12,598 nucleotides of DNA, taken from the NCBI GenBank assembly GCA_002254385.1, contig NJDO01000056.1:1-12598 (forward strand). The letters are read 5' to 3'. The number at the start of each line of letters is the position of its first letter. Position 1 is the stretch's first letter. The notes under the pieces are model-generated. The model was not told where the DNA came from. It searched no databases and saw only the letters and a program-made list of their open reading frames with translations. This DNA comes from Thermoplasmatales archaeon ex4484_6 (GTDB lineage Archaea; Thermoplasmatota; Penumbrarchaeia; Penumbrarchaeales; Penumbrarchaeaceae). This document shows, one piece after another, positions 8,029-12,598 of this stretch. A program made the position numbers and the translations under genes.

Positions 8029-10464
8029 TCACGAGACCCTTATCCAGCATTCGTTCCCGTCTATGATCCTGTCTATGGTGAAATGCTCCAGTATGTAATT
8101 CTGGAAATAGGGTTGACCCTCCCATATCCCGTGATCCGTGTACCAGTCCCTGACGAACACGTTCACGTGCTCCTTCTCCATATCTTTCACAACCTCGGTC
8201 CCGCTGTATATCTCCGCATTGGAGACGATTATTATCGTTTCCCTGTCGGCCTGAAGCGCGTAGCAGTGCCACGCAAGGATCTTCTCATCCTCGTCGGTGT
8301 TGTCCTCTATCCATTCCGATATCTCGAAAATGGTCCTCATGTAGGGCCTCTTGTCCATGGACTCCTCCACGAACCAGTCATCCCGGAGGAATGCCGAAAC
8401 GGAGAGCGGTACGGACAGAAGGATGAAGATCATCAGGAGCACGGAGACCCTCCTCCTGACCCTCACACGGGAGATTATCCTCTTTATGGTCGGACCCTTC
8501 CTCTCGAAGCGCCCAACCGTGGTCCTGCTCCGCAGGACCCATATCAGCAGACCTCCTAGCAGTGCTGCCTGAAGGATGAACTCCGACATGTAGACCTCCG
8601 TCCATGCATAGTAGACGTAGAAGGCCAGGTATCCGACGACCAGCATGAACAGGAGGACGGATATCCTCTCCCCCACCTTCATCTTCCATATCAGCGAAAG
8701 GGGTCGAAGCTGCCTCATCACCGTGGAGAGGGCGCCAACCGTCACAGCTGCAATCAGGGCCGCGAGAATGGACCCCGAATCCAGCATCAGAAGGATGAAG
8801 GCCATGACGGAACCCGTAAGTGGCATGAGGTGGTCCACCCTTCTCAGAAGTCGTGTACCCAGGAACGATGAGGATATGAATATGATCGTGCCGAGAACCG
8901 GAAGGTACGTTCCCCAGTGAGGGACCGATGACGGGACCGCCATCGCGAAGAGAAGAGCGCCGGGAGGAAGTACGAAAGATACCGTTCTCCATCCGGAGCC
9001 CCTTATGCGGACGGCGAGCAGAAGGATGCCGCAGGCCGCAAGGTAGAACACCATGATGTAGGTAAGGGGATCCGAGAGACCCACGGACAGCACCGTAATG
9101 GCGGCCAGGCCCCATACGACCAGATGACCCTCAGCGGGGGCCTTTCGCGAGAAGGGAGCTCCCAGAAGATATGTCATGCCCGCAACGGGTGCGAGAACGG
9201 CGGCGAGGTCCATGAGCCGGGGCTCCCTGTCGAGTATCAGAAAGAGGGAAAGGATGCCGAGGAACCACAGGACGGGACGAAAATGGACGGAATCCATCCT
9301 GTCATCCAGGAACAGGAGCACCACGGCTCCCACACCGGTGTAGATGACGACGTTCCAAAGGTCACCCTGGAGGGTGACCGTCGAAAAGGCCACGGCGGAA
9401 CCCAGGAGGAGGGAAAGGGCCAGGTAGAAGCCGTGGGTCCGCTTTATATCACTCTTCATGAACAGAACGACCGAGGGCAGGACCATTATCCGGGCCATAG
9501 TGAGGGAGGACGCCTCTCCGTGGAGCAGAACGGCGGCCATCGCAGGCCATATGACGGCTCCTGCCAGGACGGGCCTCCACCTGTTCCTGTGAAGGGACAT
9601 CAGCAGAATGCCCCCTGCGATCACAACCATCAACGCAAGGGGAAGCCCTTTCCACAGGGTGGGCTGCAGGGTGTAGAGGGCGTTGTGGAAGGGGGAGGGG
9701 CCTGACAGGTCGATGTCCCAGTTCGAGGAAACATGGGGGATCCTGGTCCATCTCAGATATCTGAGCCGGTCCATTCCGAAGTAGAGGAAGAACCCCGCGA
9801 TCCCGACGGCCAGAGGTATCAGGAAGCCGGAGACCCAGGATGCGGTCTCCTTCAGGGCCTTCCGGAGGGACATCCTTCCCGTCCACAGAAGGGTCGGCAC
9901 CATTATGAACACCATGATAAGGGCCGACCTCCGGACGAAGACCGGGATCACCGCCAGAATCCCGGAGATCGTGAAAAGGTACCATCTTCCCTTCTGAAAC
10001 GCCAGCACTGAGAAGAATACCGAGGCCGAGAGCAGGGCCCATGTCATGGGCTCGGAGAGAACAATGTGGCCGTACCTTAGGGGGAACGGCAGGACCGACA
10101 GTATCAGGGATCCGATCAGGGAGAAACCCGCATCCTTCGTGATCAGGTAGAGCGTGGCGAACACGAACCCGATGAATATGACGGAACAGAGCACCGAGTA
10201 CATCCTTGCGGAAAAAAGGGAGACCCCGAACAATCTGTACCATAGTGAAAGGACGAACGGATAGCCGATGTATGCGCCTATCTTTCCCATAAGGAACTCC
10301 GCTGACCTTCCCAGTATGAAATAGTAGGAGTCATATCCGAATATCTCCTCGTCCGCCTGGAGGAACATCACGTGTGCCATTATGGTACGGAGGATCCCTC
10401 CGAGGACCACCGAGGCTCCCCCCATGAGAAAGGGATCGCCCGTCAACCGTTTCAGATGGAACAT
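8029..10464 (-). CDS. Polytopic GT-C-type membrane glycosyltransferase (ArnT/PMT-like)
   Basis: An 811-residue protein with roughly 20 predicted membrane helices between residues 15 and 691 and a soluble C-terminal domain (about 692-811). The N-terminal part fits GT-C glycosyltransferases that use polyprenyl-phosphate sugars. An acidic D38-E39-E40 lies in the first outer loop after helix 1 with YDSYYFILGR following. Then come YPFVLSLWYRLFG (68-80) and SARMYSV (85-91), RYGHIVLSEP with Glu138 (130-139), and a paired Arg178-Arg179 after helix 6. The C-terminal domain (YMRTIFEISEWIEDN, then EKILAW) resembles the outer domain seen after the helices in many such proteins. Likely role: transfer of a sugar from a lipid carrier on the outer face of the membrane, onto a protein or glycolipid. 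Acceptor and sugar are unknown. The family call is by pattern and the helix count is by eye. A TATA-like box 28 bases upstream suggests a leaderless message. Confidence 0.72.
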   Translation of the reverse strand: MFHLKRLTGDPFLMGGASVVLGGILRTIMAHVMFLQADEEIFGYDSYYFILGRSAEFLMGKIGAYIGYPFVLSLWYRLFGVSLFSARMYSVLCSVIFIGFVFATLYLITKDAGFSLIGSLILSVLPFPLRYGHIVLSEPMTWALLSASVFFSVLAFQKGRWYLFTISGILAVIPVFVRRSALIMVFIMVPTLLWTGRMSLRKALKETASWVSGFLIPLAVGIAGFFLYFGMDRLRYLRWTRIPHVSSNWDIDLSGPSPFHNALYTLQPTLWKGLPLALMVVIAGGILLMSLHRNRWRPVLAGAVIWPAMAAVLLHGEASSLTMARIMVLPSVVLFMKSDIKRTHGFYLALSLLLGSAVAFSTVTLQGDLWNVVIYTGVGAVVLLFLDDRMDSVHFRPVLWFLGILSLFLILDREPRLMDLAAVLAPVAGMTYLLGAPFSRKAPAEGHLVVWGLAAITVLSVGLSDPLTYIMVFYLAACGILLLAVRIRGSGWRTVSFVLPPGALLFAMAVPSSVPHWGTYLPVLGTIIFISSSFLGTRLLRRVDHLMPLTGSVMAFILLMLDSGSILAALIAAVTVGALSTVMRQLRPLSLIWKMKVGERISVLLFMLVVGYLAFYVYYAWTEVYMSEFILQAALLGGLLIWVLRSRTTVGRFERKGPTIKRIISRVRVRRRVSVLLMIFILLSVPLSVSAFLRDDWFVEESMDKRPYMRTIFEISEWIEDNTDEDEKILAWHCYALQADRETIIIVSNAEIYSGTEVVKDMEKEHVNVFVRDWYTDHGIWEGQPYFQNYILEHFTIDRIIDGNECWIRVS

Positions 10465-10487
10465 CTCACCTGACCATCGAATGATTG

Positions 10488-10496
10488 CTATTTATC
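10488..10496 (-). promoter_or_regulatory. Candidate TATA box of the glycosyltransferase gene
   Basis: GATAAATAG on the minus strand is centred about 28 bases upstream of ATG 10464, the spacing expected for a leaderless archaeal transcript. An AGGTGAG directly abuts the start codon, too close to work as a normal Shine-Dalgarno. The complementary strand (TATTTATC) could equally serve as a TATA box rightward. Confidence 0.45.
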
Positions 10497-10531
10497 TGAT
10501 TCGCAACCATGTCCCCCTCCGCCCGGCCGTG

Positions 10532-10621
10532 ATCGGTGTCATCATCGGGTCAACGCGGGATGGGAGTGCGCATCCGCCAGCACCGATGAAGCTGAAAAAA
10601 TACCTCAATCACTGTTTTTTT
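10532..10621 (+). other. Structured intergenic segment ending in a T7 run
   Basis: Between the divergent glycosyltransferase and small-protein genes, arms ATCGGTG (10532-10538) and CACCGAT (10581-10587) can pair. Inside them, GCGGGATG (about 10555-10562) and CATCCGC (about 10571-10577) form a second stem with one bulged G. A short A/C-rich spacer follows, then seven T residues (10615-10621), which in archaea is a common terminator signal. A rightward TATA-like box at about 10489-10496 would start an RNA near 10518. This could be a short non-coding RNA or only a terminator-like insulator. No protein frame is convincing here. Confidence 0.3.
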
Positions 10622-10622
10622 C

Positions 10623-10649
10623 GTTAATTAATGGTTAATGTTAAATATC
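10623..10649 (+). promoter_or_regulatory. Promoter of the small-protein gene with GTTAA direct repeats
   Basis: An A/T-rich block holds GTTAAT at 10623-10628, GTTAAT at 10634-10639 and GTTAAA at 10640-10645. The last copy merges into a TATA-like TTAAATATC (10641-10649) centred about 29 bases upstream of ATG 10674. The repeats lie where the BRE and upstream activator sites of an archaeal promoter would be. Confidence 0.5.
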
Positions 10650-10673
10650 TCGAGAATCATTCATAGCCCGGTG

Positions 10674-10865
10674 ATGACAATGACCAAACTGGGAAATGTT
10701 AAGGTGATATATCTTGCCGACGGGAAGAGGAAGAGCGCCGGCGGACAGGGAGAGGACATGGGCGCCTTCATCAAGGTCAACCTGAATCCGTCCAAGAGAA
10801 GGACCAAGTTCAACACGGTCCTCATCCCATGGGCCAACGTTGTGAAGGTTATCGTGCTCGAATGA
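10674..10865 (+). CDS. Small conserved-looking beta-rich protein of unknown function
   Basis: A 63-residue basic protein that I do not recognise. It opens with MTMTKLGNVKVIYLADG and continues through a flexible Lys/Gly-rich loop (GKRKSAGGQGED). The rest alternates as beta strands, GAFIKVNLN and then TVLIPWANVVKVIVLE at the C-terminus. The pattern of short strands with an IPW..VVKV edge resembles small SH3-like or Sm-like barrels, but this is only a guess from spacing. Two starts compete. ATG 10674 has a TATA-like box about 29 bases upstream, implying an almost leaderless message. ATG 10680 (61 residues) has GGTGAT at 10670-10675 as a Shine-Dalgarno. The frame is also open to an ATG at 10638, but that lies in the promoter. 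Its strand opposes the glycosyltransferase, so it is a separate transcription unit. G/C-rich third positions support coding. Confidence 0.7.
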   Translation: MTMTKLGNVKVIYLADGKRKSAGGQGEDMGAFIKVNLNPSKRRTKFNTVLIPWANVVKVIVLE

Positions 10866-10922
10866 GCTGAAACACTCGTGTACACATCCTGCAGGGAGAT
10901 CAGACCGCAGTCCGGGCACCGT

Positions 10923-10958
10923 TCCGGTTGTACGGATTCGTTACAAATCCGAACCGGA
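10923..10958 (+). repeat. Strong 13-bp hairpin downstream of the small-protein gene
   Basis: Outer arms TCCGGTT (10923-10929) and AACCGGA (10952-10958) and inner arms CGGATT (10933-10938) and AATCCG (10946-10951) pair perfectly around a 7-base loop. The only irregularity is a 3-base bulge (GTA, 10930-10932) on the 5' side. The hairpin begins 58 bases after the stop codon. There is no T-run after it, so it is not a classic terminator. It may be a 3' end processing or stability element, or part of a longer structured RNA. Confidence 0.5.
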
Positions 10959-10963
10959 CCGCC

Positions 10964-11063
10964 TATATGATATCACCCGGATTGTTCCGCGAGAGACCCG
11001 GAAGAACCAGGAACACGTGTCCTACAGCACTGTAGACCGGGCCTCTCAGACCTTTCTCTCTTT
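10964..11063 (+). ncRNA. Candidate structured small RNA (three-way junction) with its TATA-like box
   Basis: A TATA-like TATATGA (10964-10970) predicts a start near 10993. Just at 10991 begins the 5' arm of an 11-position stem. GAGAG (10991-10995) pairs with CTCTC (11043-11047), and after one A/C mismatch CCCGG (10997-11001) pairs with CCGGG (11037-11041). The stem encloses two small hairpins. One has arms AGGA(A)C and GTCCT within 11009-11023. The other has TACA and TGTA within 11023-11034 around GCAC. A pyrimidine-rich tail with CTTTCTCTCTTT (11052-11063) follows, fitting an archaeal T-rich terminator. The RNA would be about 70 nt. It does not resemble tRNA, 5S, SRP or RNase P RNA by eye, and there are no clear C/D boxes. 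The rest of the gene-free stretch 10866-11159 holds the hairpin at 10923 and the palindromes at 11080 and 11141. Confidence 0.4.
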
Positions 11064-11079
11064 CGGAATCTCCTGACCC

Positions 11080-11091
11080 CGGGAGCTCCCG
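11080..11091. repeat. Perfect 12-bp palindrome CGGGAGCTCCCG
   Basis: The twelve bases at 11080-11091 equal their own reverse complement and are flanked by C-runs and G-runs (CCC before, GGGG after) that could extend the pairing with a short mismatch. It lies about 90 bases upstream of the GIY-YIG-like reading frame. It could be a protein-binding site or an RNA hairpin stem. Chance occurrence is possible in such GC-rich sequence. Confidence 0.3.
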
Positions 11092-11130
11092 CAGGGGAAG
11101 GGGACACCCACGGGACCTCTCACATTCACT

Positions 11131-11158
11131 TGATAAACATACCGATCCATTGATCGGT
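11131..11158 (+). promoter_or_regulatory. Promoter with operator-like dyad ahead of the GIY-YIG-like frame
   Basis: A TATA-like TGATAAACAT (11131-11140) is followed at once by a perfect inverted repeat, ACCGATC (11141-11147) and GATCGGT (11152-11158) around CATT. The dyad fills the space between the TATA box and the predicted start site near 11161, just where a repressor dimer would block transcription initiation. It precedes the GTG at 11160 and the ATG at 11169. Confidence 0.5.
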
Positions 11159-11168
11159 TGTGCATCCC

Positions 11169-12464
11169 ATGAGATTGAAGGATAGAAAGAAGTACCTCTC
11201 CAGGGAGCTTCTGGAGACGGAGGATGATTCCCCCGGACTCTACGAGATAATTTCCGATGACGAGGATGTTCTCTACATCGGGGCCGGGCCCCTCAGGCAC
11301 ATGCTGTCCGAACATCTGGATGACGGCGTGTTCGTGATACCGGAAGGGAGATACTACAGAACGTTCCCCGTTTCATCCGGATCCGACCTCTCCGTTCTCA
11401 GAAAGACCCTCCTAGATGACTACATCGAGATAAGGGGAAAGAGACTCCATCAGATCGAAGGCTCCGTCTCCGGTGATCATGGAGCATCGTATCATGTCGG
11501 CCGGGATGTCGGTCCTCTGCATGAAGGCCTTTCTCTTCATTATGCAGTGGTGGAGGACCCTGCCGGATGGATCGGGATCGATGACAACCAGCCTCACCTC
11601 CCGCCTGTCGATCATTACGATGTCCACCAATCCGAGAAGGGACCCGATCCCCTCTTCCGGATCCGTGAAGACCGGCAGCGAGACCGCCACGCATCCGGGA
11701 TGGACAAGAAGGAAGAATTCCCTGATACTTTCCGGTCCAGGCTCCTCGCCGAACCTCAAATGGGCAAGTTCCAGGGTGAAGCTTATGTCATCCCTGTTCC
11801 TCACCATGTTGTCGGCACCCTCCTCCTTGTGAAGCGGGATCGAGAACCTGGAAAGGCCCTCGACCGGGAAATCGTTCCCCACCCAGAACAGATAGTTCCT
11901 GAGCTTCGGGAATGCGTCGCAAAGCTCCCTCAGCTTCTCAACGTGGAATCCGAAGGAGACACCGCCTCCGATGGGCAGGGATACGGCCCTCACGGGCCCC
12001 CCGGTCTTTCTGCTGTCGTGACCCTTCAGAACGTAGAGATCGTATTCCCGTTCGTATCTCTTCAACCACGAATAGATGGTCCTGTCGGGAACCTCCGTAT
12101 GGTATTCGTTCTCCAGGAGAACGGAGACCTCTTCCACCGTTCTCCCCGAATCATAGAGTTCCAGTGCATGCAGGATGACCCTGTCGGGGTACTTGCTGTA
12201 CGGATGGAGGCTGGAGCTGAAATATCTACCGCACCGCCTGCACAGATATTTCTGAACGGAACCCTTTCCCGTTTTCCTCAACCCGCATTTGATGACCCTA
12301 TCATCTCTGCTGCACTCAGGACACCTCATGAATTTTCACGCTCATCTCCTTTCACACATTATTGCATACAATATATTAAAGATAATCTTCGGATTATGGA
12401 CATATTCTACAAATATGTACATGACTTAGGCTGCAAAACTGCATCTTCTGCCATAATACTGTGA
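11169..12464 (+). CDS. GIY-YIG-like domain protein; frame runs on antisense to the next gene
   Basis: The first 100 or so codons look like real coding sequence. After a basic start (MRLKDRKKYLSREL), the segment PGLYEIISDDEDVLYIGAG matches the GLY...LYIG core of GIY-YIG domains and is followed by LRHMLSEHL. A later helix (LRKTLLDDYIEIRGKR) sits where the family glutamate/helix lies. An asparagine or glutamate catalytic set is not obvious. From about 11475 the frame continues only because it is antisense and codon-aligned to the zinc-ribbon gene. It finds its first stop at 12462-12464, giving 431 codons that are mostly not credible. Either the true stop was lost by mutation, frameshift or insertion, or the protein really carries an odd extension. 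Frame 2 has a TGA at 11474-11476, so one small indel would give a normal GIY-YIG-sized protein. Start: ATG 11169, with GTG 11160 possible. Confidence 0.45.
   Translation: MRLKDRKKYLSRELLETEDDSPGLYEIISDDEDVLYIGAGPLRHMLSEHLDDGVFVIPEGRYYRTFPVSSGSDLSVLRKTLLDDYIEIRGKRLHQIEGSVSGDHGASYHVGRDVGPLHEGLSLHYAVVEDPAGWIGIDDNQPHLPPVDHYDVHQSEKGPDPLFRIREDRQRDRHASGMDKKEEFPDTFRSRLLAEPQMGKFQGEAYVIPVPHHVVGTLLLVKRDREPGKALDREIVPHPEQIVPELRECVAKLPQLLNVESEGDTASDGQGYGPHGPPGLSAVVTLQNVEIVFPFVSLQPRIDGPVGNLRMVFVLQENGDLFHRSPRIIEFQCMQDDPVGVLAVRMEAGAEISTAPPAQIFLNGTLSRFPQPAFDDPIISAALRTPHEFSRSSPFTHYCIQYIKDNLRIMDIFYKYVHDLGCKTASSAIIL
11412..12329 (-). CDS. Zinc-ribbon / HTH protein with degenerate PD-(D/E)XK-like C-terminal domain
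   Basis: A 305-residue protein. The N-terminus is a transposase-type zinc ribbon with Cys3, Cys6, Cys30 and Cys33. A helix-turn-helix follows at about 47-92 (TVEEVSVLLENEY, then DRTIYSWLKRYE), so it should bind DNA. The C-terminal half (about 125-300) follows the order of an archaeal family, as I remember it, in which a zinc ribbon/HTH precedes a PD-(D/E)XK nuclease fold with a VAVE.PV strand, a GHID strand, an ILDYKP strand and a helix before RCAWFD. Here these read VAVSLPV (Ser217), LGLVDIVM (Asp236), VIDPDP (Asp251 kept, lysine replaced by Asp253) and RCSMITGD. Catalytic Glu and Lys therefore seem lost, suggesting a DNA-binding or regulatory remnant, or a domesticated mobile-element protein. 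GGAGATGAG (12341-12349) serves as a somewhat distant Shine-Dalgarno for ATG 12329. Its 3' end overlaps the GIY-YIG-like frame antisense. Confidence 0.7.
   Translation of the reverse strand: MRCPECSRDDRVIKCGLRKTGKGSVQKYLCRRCGRYFSSSLHPYSKYPDRVILHALELYDSGRTVEEVSVLLENEYHTEVPDRTIYSWLKRYEREYDLYVLKGHDSRKTGGPVRAVSLPIGGGVSFGFHVEKLRELCDAFPKLRNYLFWVGNDFPVEGLSRFSIPLHKEEGADNMVRNRDDISFTLELAHLRFGEEPGPESIREFFLLVHPGCVAVSLPVFTDPEEGIGSLLGLVDIVMIDRREVRLVVIDPDPSGRVLHHCIMKRKAFMQRTDIPADMIRCSMITGDGAFDLMESLSPYLDVVI
12369..12418 (-). promoter_or_regulatory. Promoter of the zinc-ribbon gene with two dyads
   Basis: On the minus strand, a TATA-like TTTAATATATTG (12369-12380) predicts a start near 12349, the base where the Shine-Dalgarno GGAGATGAG begins. 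Just upstream sits AAGAT/ATCTT around one base (12379-12389). Further up is a perfect 7-bp inverted repeat, ACATATT (12400-12406) and AATATGT (12412-12418), with a 5-base spacer. The positions suit activator or repressor sites. The gene encodes a DNA-binding protein, so self-regulation is possible but not shown. Confidence 0.45.
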
Positions 12465-12469
12465 AAAAA
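12464..12469 (-). terminator. Oligo-T terminator of the right-edge gene
   Basis: Six consecutive T residues on the minus strand lie 31 bases after the stop codon of the minus-strand frame entering from the right edge. Archaeal RNA polymerase commonly terminates at such T-runs without needing a hairpin. A 6-bp hairpin (GACCCC 12504-12509 with GGGGTC 12517-12522) lies inside the last codons of that frame and may or may not contribute. Confidence 0.35.
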
Positions 12470-12499
12470 TGTACACTCTCCAAATCCTTTCCGGAGCTC

Positions 12500-12598
12500 T
12501 CACGACCCCCCGGAACGGGGTCTCTTCACCTTCCCGGGAAACAGCAGAAGGGAGCACTGGTACATGAAGATGTTAGCACACATCTGGATTATCAACCC
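12500..12598 (-). CDS. C-terminal end of a probable membrane protein (partial)
   Basis: The minus strand is open from the window edge for 32 codons to a TGA at 12500-12502. The translated tail starts with a hydrophobic stretch of about 20 residues (GLIIQMC...SLLLF), typical of a final membrane helix, and ends with a basic segment (PGKVKRPRSGGS) as expected of a cytoplasmic tail. Codon choice, including AGA, AAG and many C/G third positions, is like the neighbours. The family cannot be named. A competing + strand start (ATG 12564) gives only 11 codons before the edge and uses rare TTA. Confidence 0.45.
   Translation of the reverse strand, partial: GLIIQMCANIFMYQCSLLLFPGKVKRPRSGGS

Noticed and set aside
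10866..11159. tRNA, 5S, SRP or RNase P RNA in the gene-free stretch
   Set aside because: None of the conserved cores (T-arm plus CCA-side acceptor, SRP helix 8 motif, RNase P conserved regions) could be found on either strand by eye.
12304..12346. Short upstream frame (MSVKIHEVS) overlapping the start of the zinc-ribbon gene
   Set aside because: It is ten codons long. Its ATG is part of the Shine-Dalgarno GGAGATGAG, so it is probably incidental.
12564..12598. Possible + strand gene start (MKMLAHIW...) at the right edge
   Set aside because: It has only 11 codons, includes a rare TTA and has a weak upstream site. The minus-strand frame over the same bases has better codon use and a membrane-helix pattern.
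1..12598. CRISPR array, insertion-sequence ends or long repeats
   Set aside because: No regularly spaced repeats, terminal inverted repeats or target-site duplications were seen. The zinc-ribbon protein has a transposase-like N-terminus but no element ends around it.

Overview
The window looks like a piece of a GC-rich archaeal chromosome, most likely from Thermoplasmatota or a related euryarchaeal group. The reasons are a class I HMG-CoA reductase (mevalonate route to archaeal lipids), AGG/AGA as main arginine codons with frequent ATA for isoleucine, TATA-like boxes about 23-29 nt upstream of several start codons with little or no leader, Shine-Dalgarno sites close to GGAGGTGAT, and a large secreted NosD-like beta-helix/PKD protein rich in N-glycosylation sequons. 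The lineage is inferred from gene content, not from a marker gene.

Left part (1-2274, + strand): the last 27 codons of an unidentified gene, a Gfo/Idh/MocA-type sugar oxidoreductase, and a UDP-glucuronate 4-epimerase. This looks like the edge of a sugar-nucleotide or glycan biosynthesis region. Middle (2277-10464): a 1317-residue membrane-anchored surface protein (- strand), an HMG-CoA reductase with an extra N-terminal domain (+), and an 811-residue GT-C-type polytopic membrane glycosyltransferase (-). Two gene pairs converge with only 2 nt and 1 nt between stop codons. Sugar supply, a lipid-linked or membrane glycosyltransferase, isoprenoid synthesis and a heavily sequon-bearing surface protein make a plausible cell-surface glycosylation neighbourhood. 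The genes are not one operon, so functional linkage is inference.

Right part (10465-12598) is the least ordinary. It holds a 63-residue beta-rich protein, then about 300 bases without an evident gene that contain several strong secondary structures. One of these is a candidate three-way-junction RNA with a TATA-like box the right distance upstream and a pyrimidine-rich tail. Next comes a reading frame with an N-terminal GIY-YIG-like domain, whose promoter carries a perfect 7-bp dyad where an operator would sit. It runs without a stop codon antisense through a zinc-ribbon/HTH protein whose C-terminal half resembles a PD-(D/E)XK nuclease domain that has lost catalytic residues. The right edge catches the C-terminus of a probable membrane protein on the minus strand.

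The best candidates for something undescribed are the structured intergenic RNA (10991-11063), the degenerate zinc-ribbon nuclease-like protein with its antisense GIY-YIG partner, and the novel N-terminal domain on HMG-CoA reductase with a long leader hairpin.
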